Source of the DNA: Salticus scenicus
Lineage: Eukaryota; Arthropoda; Arachnida; Araneae; Salticidae
Length of the DNA stretch: 64,000 nt
Reading direction: 5' to 3'
Assembly (NCBI GenBank): GCA_963930645.1
Contig: OZ005660.1
Span: 245,547,082 to 245,611,081, forward strand
Shown piece after piece: positions 1 to 12,025 of this stretch. The position numbers and the translations under genes were made by a program. The notes under the pieces were generated by a model. That model was not told where the DNA came from, did no database searches, and saw nothing but the letters and a program-made list of their open reading frames with translations. How positions within the stretch are numbered: the stretch's first letter is position 1; each line of letters starts with the position of its first letter.

Positions 1-19
1 TCAAAATAATTTTAATATA

Positions 20-153
20 CAGTGGAACCTCGTTAACATGAACTATTTCCACAATCCCTGTCAAAATGAAGATTAGTTACTGATAGCATGAACTAGTGAG
101 ATCAAGAAAAGTTTCTCATCCCCCTTGAGATTCAAATTAACGAGGTTCGACTG
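20..153. mobile_element. MITE, pogo/Tigger-type ends (copy 1)
   Basis: Short element starting CAGTGGAACCTCGTTAA and ending in the inverse TTAACGAGGTTCGACTG, with TA on both sides (18-19 and 154-155). The interior has no coding capacity. Two longer relatives with the same ends and shared interior text lie at 18281-18458 and 26412-26596. A CAGT start, an AACCTCG core and a TA target are usual for non-autonomous pogo/Tigger derivatives; that assignment is by similarity of ends only. Confidence 0.8.
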
Positions 154-172
154 TAGAATATTTTAATAAATA

Positions 173-771
173 ACACTGCTCGGCATGAAAATTGCCCCGA
201 ACACAACTTTGGCAAATTATTGGTTAAATGGCCTCCATATTCTGAATAAGGCGCCCATTTTGCCTTGTCATCCACCATTTTTTAGAGACGGCCCCCTATT
301 TTATCACTTTTCGGTGATTTTGTGGCTATAAATTTGATTTTTAGGTTGGGAGGGGGAGAGGATTATTTTAACAGTTAAATAACTTCTGAGGAGTTACAGA
401 GTTTGAAAACTCTAAAAGATGAACATTTGCGACAAGGGGAAAAGTTAGGGGGTATTTGCCACTGAAATTATGTATTGCATTTCTTATATTTTTTTAATCT
501 TTTATTATTTAAATATACAATATAATTTTTTTTTTTTTTAGGCGTTAATTCTTTTTCATTTTCCAAATGAAATTCATGGTCATAAAATTACTAAAGAGTG
601 ATAAAAATTGAGAGAGGGGGAAGTGTTTCTAGAAAACGGTGGATCACTGTGCAAAATGGAAGTCATATTCGGATTAAGAAGGTCATTTTATATAAGAATC
701 AACAAGAATGGTATGAGAGCTAAAGGTTTTTTTTTTTTCTTTTTCTTTTTTTTTTTTTTTCAATGCAGTGT
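173..771. mobile_element. Palindromic MITE with ACACTGC ends
   Basis: Starts ACACTGCTCGGCATGAAAA and ends ATGCAGTGT. The first ~250 bases are the diverged reverse complement of the last ~200: the text around 'cggtggatcactgtgcaaaatgg' near 640 mirrors 'gccttgtcatccaccattttt' near 265. A second copy at 13121-14579 has the same ends and arms. No coding capacity is visible. A C/T-interrupted poly-T tract (728-760) lies near the right end. No clear target duplication was found, so the superfamily is open. Confidence 0.7.
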
Positions 772-2239
772 ACTTTGTAATGACAGAATTATTGAAAAAA
801 TATAGAGAAGAAAGTCTTGTGGTGGTCATAACATACTAGTTTTGACAACAATTTTAAGATTAAATTAACGGACACTGGTTGAGAGACTCTGCTTTTGAAG
901 CTAATAGACCAGATGTGTTAGCTTAAGTACCAGGTCGTATTCATTAACCTATTCAGACATTTCTTTCAATTATGACAGTAATTGCTTTGAATTTTTTTTT
1001 TTTATTATGGTTTCATACTTTGTCAAAGATTTTAAATTAGCAATATTTTGCTTAAGTCAAATAATAATATTAATAAATTTGCCAAAACAGAATCTAGTTT
1101 AGCAATAAAATCCTATTTTTAACACACACTGTAAAGAAAGTTGTAATTTTTCCTGCACTTTCTGTTCTATATTTTCAAGCATTGATGCTGTTTAATAAAT
1201 TATGCACTAAATGCTGTTAAAATCGACTTCCAGTGGACTTTAGACGAGAACATCTGCGCGGAAACATAACATCTGTGTCTCTGAACTGAGATGCAGATAG
1301 TAATTAGTTGCCTTGTCGAATGCTAGCTGCCTCAGTGTTTGTACACTAAGGCAAGGTTGCACACCTGTTTATACCTCAAAAATTCCATCTATGAAAGTTT
1401 CACTTAAAAATTTCCTTTAATATAAAGCTTTCAATTTAAGTCAATAGATTTTTTTTCTCCTTCACTAGTCAGAACGTTTAACAGCTAGGCTTAACGGTCA
1501 AAGTGAATACAAAAAATCTCATCCTGGTAGTGAAATTCAGGTTTATTTGTATTATTATTTTTTTCTTCGTTACTTGAAAGAAGCTAAATAAATTTTGAAA
1601 ACAAATTGCTTTATATGAAGGGTTCATCGTTCATCATATGTTCATCGTTTACTCCTGACAACAAGGTTTTTAATTTAGTCATCCATTTTTTATAGTTTCT
1701 ATAAAAATATACATTCTTTGTATGTGATAGTTGTAGAATTTTGAAATTTATCTTAAATAAATAAAATAAATTAGTTTATTATGGTTTTATTGCACTACCA
1801 AGATTTTTCACTTTCTATCAAAAGTATATTGAATGTGCCAGTAATGCTTTTTTTCAAGATATTTTCTTAAAAATGCTTGAGATTTTTTTAGACATGTACA
1901 GCATGTCTGCATGAGCTTATAAAAAACAAACACAACACAACACAAGGTTTACTGAATTAGTTACTTTCAAAATTCACATAATCTATTAATGCATATTTAT
2001 TTTGCTTTCTACTTGTTGTATTCCAGGTATATTATATTTCATCTTTCTATTAAAAAAGAAAGTTATAATATCTATTCTTTTAATATATATATATCTTTTT
2101 TTTTTTTTTTTTTCACTTTAGGCGATTGTACACTTGCCCGCACGAAACTGAAACATGATGTTGTGCCATCATTGAATTTGCCGCTGAGTTCCTGTGACAA
2201 CAAGGAAAGATTAACAAAAAGAAATCTATAATTTTTGGC
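772..2239. other. A/T-rich sequence without a recognised gene
   Basis: I see no supportable gene here. Positions 800-838 (agaagaaagtc, then gtggtggtcataac and actagt) match 16408-16450 and look like a relic end of another repeat family. Oligo-A/T tracts are frequent. The open stretch across 1989-2231 runs through a poly-T tract and is not credible as a gene. Confidence 0.4.
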
Positions 2240-2345
<106 letters not shown>

Positions 2346-2484
2346 ACCCAGTTGTGGGCACGCTTGAAAAATTCGCTAAAAATAAGAAAATGATATGATA
2401 AAACTACCATAAATACAGAAAATCACAAAATTTATTCCCTTTATAAGGTTTCAGTGGCAAAGTAATAACAGGAATTGGCATTTT

Positions 2485-2550
2485 TCTAATTTTATTCGTC
2501 ATCTTCTTCATCCTCCAAATCAGAAGTGCAATGCTTGCAAGTAAAATAAT
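2485..2550 (-). pseudogene. Possible tail of a pogo-like transposase, relic
   Basis: Minus-strand translation gives CKHCTSDLEDEEDDE followed by a stop. The same segment recurs at 45708-45765 (CKHCTSHLEGEDDDE) and, more diverged, at 41400-41460 inside a pogo-like element. A C-x2-C followed by an acidic C-terminus suits the end of a pogo/Tigger transposase, and the 41-kb context supports this. It is still only a short fragment. Confidence 0.35.
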
Positions 2551-2577
2551 TTGCATGTATATTTGCATGTATATAAA

Positions 2578-2833
2578 CACCATAAAACTCAAAAACTCAC
2601 AACGATTGTTTCGGGTTGAAACAAAACCTTGATTTTTCTTCAGGCGAACAAAGTAAGCACATTGCTACTTTTTTTGAGGCACTCGGGTCTACTTAGTCCA
2701 CTTTACAAAGGGCCGTGTTTTCCTTCAACCCGAAAGAATTGTGTGCATTGCCTCTTTGTTTGACTGACGAAAGGATCATGTTTTCTTTCAACATCAAACA
2801 ATTGTTGCGAGCTCTTGCATTTTATGACGTGTA
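2578..2833. mobile_element. MITE with ACACC... arms (copy in A)
   Basis: Left text acaccataaaactcaaaaac and right text gcattttatgacgtgt form inverted arms of about 60 bp; the inner part of each arm carries a variant of acaattgtttc. Related elements lie at 44532-44740 and at 45778-46037, the latter being the equivalent position in copy B, so this element predates the A/B duplication. No coding capacity. Confidence 0.6.
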
Positions 2834-4026
2834 GTTAAAATTTTGTATAGTCAGTAGGAAATTTATTGAAGCACACATCAACCCTTTTCAAATATATATA
2901 TATATATATATAGTTTAATCGCAAATTTTTATCTGCTTAATTTTTCATAAACAGTATAAGACTAAGATCACGACTCAACAAATACTTACTTAACAAAACA
3001 GTATTAGGTACCCATTTTTTAAGTTGCAATTACTGTTAGGGCTTCAATGATTTTGCTGCCAACTGCACTTAATAATCATTAAAATGCTGAACCGAAAAAT
3101 CATTAAAATACAGAAAATGGTTAATTATGCAGTGGACTCTATAGTAATTGTTCAAGGATTTTTTTTTATTTATTTATTTATTATTATTATTTAATAGTTA
3201 CAAATTCCTGTAAAATATATTTTAAAATATTTTTGCTCTCATATAAGTTCAATGAAGATTTTTTTAATGTATCTGAAAGTAATGAGAAATTTTTAAGCAA
3301 ATTGGAACGATTCATTCTCAAAGTAATTGATTTTACCATTATCATTTCATCAGAACAAAGATATTGCTGAGATTTTTTATTCAAAAATTGAAAATATTCT
3401 TTTACCGTTCTTAAAAAGAGTAAAATTGGTATTATCAGTAGATTTTATTTATTTATTTATTTATTTAATTTAATTATTTATTTATTTATTGAAACAATTA
3501 TTATAATATCCTCCCGTGAAAAAGAAAAAAAAAAGTTTATATTTCATTAACTCATACTATATTATGAAATTTTGCTTCTTAATATGCTCAAAAATATTAT
3601 ATAGGGGAGACCTGTGTACCTAGGGCCATCATGTACCTAGGACCACCCTACTTTATTTGAATAATATTTCATTTTAAGTTTTAATACTCAATTGGGCAAG
3701 TAACAACACCAATTGCTACTTTTACAACTACTTTGGAATTTTTGAGGAGAAAGTTTTGACAAGTTACATGTAGAAAACCAATTTACATGGTTTGAAATAA
3801 AATTTTGCAGCTCATCTCTTTTGCTATTTTACAAAAGCAAGTCAAATATTTTTCTTTCAATTATAGTGTATAATTTTGCTTTTTATATTGAGCAATAAAT
3901 GAGATATTTAACTAGTCCTCTCTGACAGTGGATTTTTTAGTGGACAGCATTTTCAATGAAGTTACCAAAACTTGTGCCTACGGCCACACAGCTGCCTTGT
4001 ACCTAGAGCCAGTGTGTTTGGACCAT

Positions 4027-4338
4027 TTAACACTTTCGCAACCGCATGTGTTTGTCTTTTTGACAGTAAGGTCCGCCTGTGGGAGTTTTTCTTATAAGTT
4101 ACAAATTTTCAAAACAAAATTTTCCTTATTCACATTTATATTACAAATGGATATGCATTATAATCATACTCTATCTAATCAATGTATTTGCATCTATAGT
4201 ATACTGATTGTACAAATATGAATATTGTGTATATTTTTTAGAAACAAATAACATACAAATTGCAAAAGAAGCGCTCACTGGCGGAGTTTTATATTTTCAA
4301 ATGACGTGAATCTACGTCAGTGGTCGCGAAAGTGTTAA
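4027..4338. mobile_element. PiggyBac-type MITE nested in the Tigger-like element
   Basis: Bounded by TTAA on both sides (4027-4030 and 4335-4338) with inverted ends CACTTTCGCAACC / GGTCGCGAAAGTG. TTAA targeting is diagnostic for the piggyBac superfamily and a few relatives. No coding capacity. It interrupts the transposase of the host element. A second, partial copy in the other orientation begins at 56515. Confidence 0.85.
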
Positions 4339-4339
4339 G

Positions 4340-4919
4340 AAACACAGTACAGTCTATAGTAATTGGATGCTGGCAAACCCTAGTAAACCAATTACTATAT
4401 ATGACGTTGCTGAAAATGTTGGCAAGCCCTATCCGTCGGCCTTTACTCCTGTAAACATTCTATCAGGCTTTCTTGTATCCGGCATATGGCCAATGAATCA
4501 AAACACATTCACTGAGGATGAATATTTAAGTTCAAAAGTGACTGAAACACAAGATTCCTAGATTACAAAAAAAAAAAAAAAAAAAGAAACTCCAGGAAGA
4601 AAGTGAACCAACAATGATAGAACTCGATGTCTCTGTTTCGTGTCCTGATGAAATTTTGAAACCTTCAACATCTGACATATTTTCGTGTGTCATGCTTTAA
4701 CAGGTACGAACCTAAGCAATACCTTTTCTTAAAGCAAAACCTCCCACATCAAAGAAAAAATGTGACCGAAAACCAGAGAGATCTAGAAATCCAAGAGACA
4801 CTCCAGATTTAAAAAAAAAAAAAAAAAGAAAAGAAAGAAATTGAAGAAAAAGAAAACATTCTGTTAGAATACCCCAAAGAATAATAAAAAAAAAGTGAAA
4901 ATTTTCGTGTTTCAAATTA
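4340..4919 (+). pseudogene. Pogo/Tigger DDE transposase, C-terminal remnant
   Basis: In one frame 4340-4561 reads NP-x-KPITIYDVAENVGK, then SAFTPVNILSGF and GIWPMNQNTFTEDEYL. This is the hallmark C-terminal segment of pogo/Tigger (CENP-B/jerky-related DDE_1) transposases. After a stop at 4559 the same protein continues in shifted frames as SCPDEILKPSTS, then PFLKAKPP and KPERSRNPRDTP followed by a Lys/Glu-rich end, also typical of the family tail. An oligo-A tract (4567-4585) marks the frame change. The upstream part including the catalytic residues is absent. Non-functional. Confidence 0.8.
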
Positions 4920-5998
4920 AGGCAACGACATGATAATTATTATATGATAAATAAATATATTACTTGATATTGTTTCTTTTATAAAATACATGTTTATATG
5001 TTTATTTTCTATTCATTACAAAGTGAAGTATAAATTGGAGAGAGTGGCCCTAGGTACAATGAGGTCTGGCCCCAGGTACAATGAGGATGTTGTACCTAGG
5101 GCCACGAGTGAAGTTTTTTAAAAACCTTCTATTTGTCGGAATTTATTATTTTAGGTATTTATAGTAATCCCAATTGGAAGTAATTAGTCCTAAAGATATG
5201 TACATATCAGTTTGATAATTTTAAACAGATCAACGGTTCTGTTTTGGGGCATTGAAAAAAAGCGGCCCTAGGTACACGGGTCTCCCCTATATATGTAGAT
5301 AGATAGATAGATAGAGATAGAGAGAGATAGAGAGAGAGAGACAGAGAGATTAGTAAGGGTACATGACACTTTGGTCAGGAGGAAATTTTGGTCCCCAGAT
5401 ATTTTGGTTCCACCAATTTTTTGCTATCTTTTAAATATATGAGTGTTTTAGTATGATAGTATATATTTTTGATTGATATTACATCATTTTCCACCTTTGT
5501 TGAAAATGATGTAAGAATAAGACACACAGAACAGATTTTTTTTTTTTTTTTTTTTTTTTTATATTTCGTATCGAATTTTTAATAATAATATTCATCTGTT
5601 ATCGCCTAAGATCTAACCATTGTTAATATATATGAGATCCCAAAATTTCAGTTTAAATAAAATACAAGGTTTTTAATATAAAACACTGTAATGCGGCTCT
5701 TAATTATCACATTCAAATTTAGAGTGTTCGAATACAAAATTTGTAGGAAATTGAAGCTTAATCCAAACATCTCCTAAATGTCAGACTTTAATAATAAAAG
5801 AAGTTACGAAGAATCTAAACAATGACCTCGGAATTTAATTTGTAGAGAACTGCAAAACTTGAGTCATTTTCTTCCCTGTCAATCAGGATATATTTGTCAA
5901 ATACAGAAAATAGTCATGTATCACACAGAATTCGAAACGCATTTTTCTTCCATTATAATCTCTTACAATATTGTTTAAATAAATTTCGTTCAAAAGCC

Positions 5999-6035
<37 letters not shown>

Positions 6036-6168
6036 CAAATGCGCTGAAAGAAAACAGTGAAACTCCTTTTTACTGTCTGTGGAAGAAAATTTGTTGAAAA
6101 AAAAACCCTATGTGTTACTGAGATTTCAATCTGTGACTTATTTTTGGGCATAGGGACATATCAGACAT

Positions 6169-6169
<1 letters not shown>

Positions 6170-6243
<74 letters not shown>
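6170..6243. repeat. (TA)n microsatellite
   Basis: About 35 uninterrupted TA dinucleotides. The equivalent position in copy B (around 47630) has lost the tract. Other (TA)n tracts of at least 20 bp lie at 11976-12021, 12668-12690, 21324-21358, 24353-24394, 32936-32962, 46804-46831, 52142-52182, 52998-53020 and 54486-54532. Confidence 0.95.
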
Positions 6244-6246
<3 letters not shown>

Positions 6247-9212
6247 AAAAGAAAGGAAAGAAAAAATGAACTGAAAAGATAAAAACTGTGCATTAACATT
6301 TCTAAACCTTGATACTTGCAATGCGCACATTTGATTAAATAATGAACTACTTATTTTTTTTTTAAAGTTTAAAATAAAATAATTATAATTGAAAAAAAAA
6401 ATACTTTATGTACATATATACATGGACAACATAATTAAATATCACGGACAAACAAACATGCATTTTATTAATATTTTAAATATAACATAGAGTTTGAAAT
6501 AAATTCCTCTTAGATTAATAATAAAAATATATTACATATTTAAATATATTAAATTTTCATAAAAAAAATCAGAACAAAATAACTTCAATCTCAATGGCTA
6601 GGGAGTAATCGTAATGTCTAAAGTTTTTATATTTACCAACTATAATATATTCTAAGATCACTTCAATTTTCCCGTATTAACAAATATACTAAAAACTCAT
6701 ATATATTTAAATGATAGCAAAAAATTAGCGGGATCAAAATGTCTCAGGACCAGAATGGCCAGGGACCAAAATTTCCTCAGGGCAAGAAAAACAGGACCAA
6801 AATGGCCTGCTTCGGGTAAATTTATGTACATAAATTTCAAGTTATCTTATAGGCAGACTCAGAAAACTTTCTGCAAATACAAGATTAAAAGATTTAATGC
6901 TTGTGTTTCATTAAAAAATAAAACATTTAATTTTTTCAGGTCGATAACATATCACATATCAGATTAATAACTTATTTTTAGTATTGTACATAATCATAAT
7001 TTTTTTTATTGTTTTATAGTTGTTTTATGAATAAATATATTTTTAAAATACGCATTTTCCTCGAGATCCCACCAGCAAAATATTTATATGTACATGGTTT
7101 ATGCATTTATACACTGCGCCCGCCTGTGTAAAATAGATTTCCAACGCGGCCCATCAAGAATTTTGGGTCGGACTGGCATGATTTATTTCTGAATTTTACA
7201 ACTTATCTGCAATATTAAAAGTTTTTATATGGTCCTATTTATTTATAAAAAAAAAAAAAAAAAAAAAAAAAATACTGAGTGCATGCACTCTACTTTACAA
7301 CTAGAAATAATCTAAATTATTTTCACAATGGTTACATAAGAATTTTGTAAACATTTTTCTCGGGTTTTATGGATTTTTACAAAGTAAAATATCCATCGCC
7401 CAATATTTTTTTTCTCTTTCAAAATCGAAATGAGAATTCCTACTAAAAATGTTTAAAACAATAAGTCAAAATAACGTTGTACAGTTTATTGAGTAATCAA
7501 CTGTAATGTGTAAATCCATACTTTTATTTTTCTTTCTGTACTCAAGAATTAAAAATATTCAGTACTTTCATTTTTGTCAAAAAAAAAAAAAAAAAAAAAA
7601 AAAACTGATAATAATAATAGCTTTTTAATACAAATATTTGTAAACCGTTAATTTTTCTAAAATAATACCCCCCCCCCTCAAAAAAAAAAAAGAAAAAGTT
7701 TAAAAGTAATAATAATTCAAATGTATTACTGCAATGCAACTGATATAAGAAAATCATACACCATACTGCGGTACAACCAGTATCCAGTACTGATCACATA
7801 TATTTATTTAATCTGCGCATCAGGTAACCCTAACCCTCAGAAATAAGATACTGCACCAAGGATTTCAAGCCAAACGATTGTGCTGGTACGTATTTGTTTT
7901 CTAAATACGCCACTCGAACGGGAAAAACCGAAGACTTTGCTGTTTCATCTGGGTCTAGGTTTCTTCATTTATTACACCAAAAATGTCTTGTTTTAAAATC
8001 CGATCGGGCGTCTAAAAGTGGATCTTTTTTATTTTTCATTTAAACACAAAATTAAATTTCGTAACATGGAATTGCTATTATATTATGGTCGATCGGGTAG
8101 ATCAAATAAAGTATTAAAAAAAAAAAATAGTTGATGGTGAATATTGTCTATAGTATGTTAGTGTTGTTTAATGTAATCGGTATTTAAATATGAAAAACAT
8201 ATTTGCAAACCTCAGTGGAAGAAAAAAAAAAAAAAAAAAAAAAAACAGATTTTACGTAATTTTAAAAGAGGAAAAGAGATATTTAGTTTCGTTGAGAGAG
8301 AAAAAAAAAGTCTACTTTATTCAATACATGACATTTTTTTCTAAATAAAAATGCCTAACATAATTGAGATATATTTGTTTTAAACTTATTCGGGAAAAAT
8401 AAATAGATTCAACAAGTTCAATAATATAGTCTAAAAATAACTAAGTATGAGAGAAATAGTGAGAGTAGAATAGAAGTATACTTCTATTGCTCCAATGGTT
8501 CTAAAATCTAATATAAGTTTATTAAGAACATTGATCCCTTTGTTGTACATTGAGAAAGCTTGAATGTTGAACGACATTTATCGTTTATGAGAGATAGGGA
8601 AAAAGAAGTTAAACTATAACTATATGAGTGTGAAGTATTAAGGAAATATATTTCTACTTCTTTATAGACTCTAGAATGTAATAAAGTAAATTTAAGAAGA
8701 ATATATACAATCGTGTTGCGAATTGTAGGTGTAGAAAGATTGGGAAACAAAAAAGTCCCGCAGAGAATTTGATCGCCGCTCGCAGGCTGAAGTTAACAAC
8801 GGACTCGGGGGAGGGACTAATTGCATGAATAAGAAATATTGAAAGGCTTTATTTCTTTACATGTTCTGGAATCTCATAAAGCAAGTTGTAAAAGAATTCT
8901 GACATTTATATTATGGATGGATAAAGGTTATAAATGGAAACCTGTCATACAACATTTGATCGACAATTGTTTATGTGTTTTACTTTTATTATGGAATGAC
9001 GTTTTTTTTTTTTTTTTTTTTTTTTTCTTTTGAGCGAAAAAAATAATTAAAAATTGGAAGCTGGAATAGTATAAAATTAACGTTTTTAAATCTGATTTTT
9101 CGAAATTATTAGAAAAAGGGGAGAAATACACATTTAAACGTACAAACGGGAGATACGGCTTGAAAATCTTCCGTGAAAAATTGGAGTTGGTATGTTTGCA
9201 ACGACTTCTAGA

Positions 9213-10620
9213 AAATATTCAAAATCTTACCAACATCCTCCGTTACAGATCAAGAGAGGACGACATTGGGGAAAATCTTTACAAATTTACCCCAGTAGCA
9301 CAGCGATATGGGCCGCGCAGTATTGATTGGCATCGGGGAAAATCGACAATTTTTTACACATTTTTTTCAATGTCACACAATAACAATCAATGTTGTTACT
9401 GCAATATTCGAATTTAAAACACTGAAAAGTTCAACAGTGTATTAACATTTCCTAGGAAAGTTGAAATGTATCTATGACATATCTGTCCGTTTGTCTGACA
9501 GCAACATAAATTCCTAAATATTTTTAGAATGCCTCTGAGCTTATGCAAGTTATTTAATCATACTAAAGCAGCTTTTCCTAACAGCACACTTATTCCAAGT
9601 ACATCCTATGTATGTCTCTTGGATGTTTTTTTCATCCGCAGGGTATCCCGTGGAGAAGATGTGTTGTTAGGGTTTACATTTAAAATAGTATGAAAAGAAC
9701 TACCAGCTTGTATACAGGGACGCCCAAAGAGAACTTCAATTTATTAAGCTCTACGAGGGGCATTTTTATAACTCATATTTTAATATTTTTGTACAGCACA
9801 AAACACAACAAATTTAACATATTACACATACGTACATAAGCACGTTTTATGTCGTATATGATATAAACAACATTAATGACTACTTTACAGTGCCACACAA
9901 AATAATTCAAATATATTAACTATGTAACTGAGAAAGACTAGAAACGAATAATCAAATAGGCTTATGCGTTTTTAACCTTTACCAACAACGTTAAAAATTT
10001 TTAGGACTTTCATTCTTCTATGGGTCTGTCTTCCTGCACTCTAATTCCCGTAAATACGTAAAGAATGCATTGAAATTGATGTATTTTATTCTGGTACACT
10101 ATAAAGTGCTCTCTATTAGAATTGTAAAAATAAGAACACTCGCTTGTGTGTAAGAACAGTCAAAAGAATTCATACATATTATGGCCTATGAGAGTATCTC
10201 TGTAAAGCAAATTGTAATATTTCTATCCTGCACAAAACATAACAAAATTAATGTTTATTTACCAGGTGAAAATTGCGTATGTTTCCCTTAGAATAGGGTA
10301 TGAATAGTTTTATTCCTTGTTTTACAGGGTACCACACAAATTTCTTCAGGCACATAATTAAAATATACGGGAAAATAGCTCGAATGGTATTTTCAGTTGT
10401 GCTATGAGAATTATTAATACATTACAATTTATTTTATTTTTAGACAGTATACAGGGCTGTACAAGATTTTAATTATTTATTGTAATGATTTAAATTTAAT
10501 TTTTATGAGATTTCTTCATCCATAATTGAAACAAGTGTTATAAATAATAATATTATAGTTTAAAAAAAATTAAAGAGCACGCTTTTTTAGAAATGTGAAC
10601 TAAAAAGCACAAAATATCTA
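9213..10620. repeat. Diverged internal repeats, unclassified
   Basis: No gene is seen. Three loosely similar blocks near 9775-9910, 10190-10330 and 11030-11160 share the order 'gcacaaaacaYaac', then 'acgtaagcacgt/gcgtatgt', then 'ataaggtatg' and 'ccacacaaa'. Spacing is irregular (about 420 and 830 bp). 'tacagggNcgcc/tgtac' motifs recur at 9714 and 10450. The arrangement resembles the repeated interior of a large non-coding element; the class is not recognisable. Confidence 0.35.
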
Positions 10621-10624
10621 TCTT

Positions 10625-10675
10625 AGTATTAAAGTGCAGGGTAAGAGAAAATCGAGTGAGTGACACACCATAATA
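10625..10675 (+). repeat. Solo end of the 14.6-17 kb repeat family
   Basis: The text from ggtaagagaaaatcgagtga to cacaccata matches the right ends of the two long units at 15626-15660 and 17005-17040 (ggtaagagaaagtcgtgtga). Only the terminal ~45 bp is shared. Confidence 0.5.
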
Positions 10676-10738
10676 TTTACATACACTTAAATCTTTGAAT
10701 AAACAAAATTTAGAATTAAACAAAAACCATTTTTAAAA

Positions 10739-10812
10739 AATCTCCCCTAACTGGGATCGAACGCTAGACCTTTAGGTTCGTAACGCGGAGCTATACTTCA
10801 ACGCCACGGTGT
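10739..10812 (-). repeat. tRNA-derived relic (SINE head or tRNA pseudogene)
   Basis: On the minus strand the segment reads gtggcgttgaagtatagctc (A-box-like) and about 40 bases later gcgttcgatccca, matching the GGTTCGANTCC B box except for one base. The spacing fits a tRNA body, but the acceptor arms do not pair well. No SINE body or target duplication was identified. Confidence 0.5.
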
Positions 10813-11452
10813 TCACGTAGGGAAAGTCTTTTTTTTTCTTACAATATAGATTTTTTGTTTGCTCCCAGAGCGGTTACAAACATGCAAACATACATACAAA
10901 CATACATACATACATACATACATACAGGTGAAGCTAATAAAACCGTGTTAAAAACAGTACTGATTTGTATATAGGGGCTCATAAAAGAATTTTTGTACAT
11001 CATGATCTCTAAGTGTAAGATGCATTTCTTTAGAGCTTATTAAATTTTTATATTGCACAAAACATCACGAATGTAAAATAATCCAGATATACGTAAGTAT
11101 GTTCTTTGTGGAATAAGGTATGGTTACAATTAAGGATTACTTTATGAAGTCGCACAAAATAAAATAAACAGAAATTGCTCGTAGAGCATCTTCAGCTGTG
11201 TTATGTGAGAAATTTCTCCTCCCCCCACCTTTTTTTGTTTTCTTTTCTAATTTTTTAATACGATATATCAAACCATATTCTATTTTTAGACAATATACAG
11301 GGTTACAAAAACGCAATTTACTTTATCCTTCCTCTTTAAAAGTAAAACTATAAAGTATTGTGAGGTATTTTTATTTTTTATTTCTATTCCTGTTTCAAAA
11401 TAAACTAGTATTTTGTGGCCCTCGTAAAACTTTTCTCTATATCACGAATAAT

Positions 11453-11950
11453 AGCGCCACCTACTGATTATAAGGCACAAAAATAATAGTCCCTGTAACT
11501 TTACACTGCTTAAATTTACATATGCAGTTTGGTACAATTTTCACCAACAGGACCAGATATATAGCCATCTTGAAATTCTCGGAAGGTAAGCGCCACCTGT
11601 CATCCGATATACACTCAAATTCCATTAAGATAATTTTCCATTGTTTGCATATATATTTATATATATACCTAATTTCGGGCATTTATATCTTACTTATATA
11701 TCTTAGAAACTGAGATATTGCCTTGCAGTAGACAGAGATAAATTGCAGCATAGCAGTGCCATCAGTTATCTCATATAAAACCAAATTCATTCAACTTAGT
11801 TTTTCATCATGTTTTATACATCACGTTTATCTCTCATTCATCTCTCATGATTTATGCATTTAAGCATATAGAAACTAAGATACAGTCTTTCCTTAAATAT
11901 GGGAAAATGCAACACAGCAGCGCCACTTGTTGAGCGATGTATCAAAAATT
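11453..11950 (+). repeat. Spaced 'agcgccacctg' boxes
   Basis: The motif agcgccac(c/t)tg occurs at 11453, 11589, about 11755 (degenerate: cagtgccatcag) and 11919, separated by roughly 136, 166 and 164 bp. Each is followed by a variant of 'cgatatac/gcgatgta'. The inverted motif occurs at 62076 and 62212, 138 bp apart, inside another element. This suggests one family of tandemly structured non-coding repeats. It is not a gene. Confidence 0.45.
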
Positions 11951-11968
11951 GTAATTTTTTAATACTTG

Positions 11969-12024
<56 letters not shown>

Positions 12025-12025
<1 letters not shown>

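Larger units (their letters stand above)
3602..5289 (+). mobile_element. Pogo/Tigger-like DNA transposon, decayed
   Basis: Perfect-looking termini TAGGGGAGACCTGTGTACC at the left and their inverse GGTACACGGGTCTCCCCTA at the right, with TA dinucleotides outside. A CCTAGGGCCA-type motif is repeated inside both ends and near 5045-5105. The interior holds the C-terminal part of a DDE transposase (4340-4919). Copy B of the surrounding repeat lacks the element (near 46795), so it inserted after the duplication. A piggyBac-type MITE (4027-4338) is nested inside. The N-terminal transposase half is missing, so the element is dead. Confidence 0.85.

Noticed and set aside
5894..6097. Frame MSNTENSHVSHRIRN..., with a similar frame at 47365
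   Set aside because: Similarity is expected from the A/B duplication; both frames run into poly-T/C tracts and have no recognisable domain.
6057..6330. Overlapping open frames on both strands over (TA)n
   Set aside because: Tyr-Ile repeats from the TA microsatellite; no gene signal.
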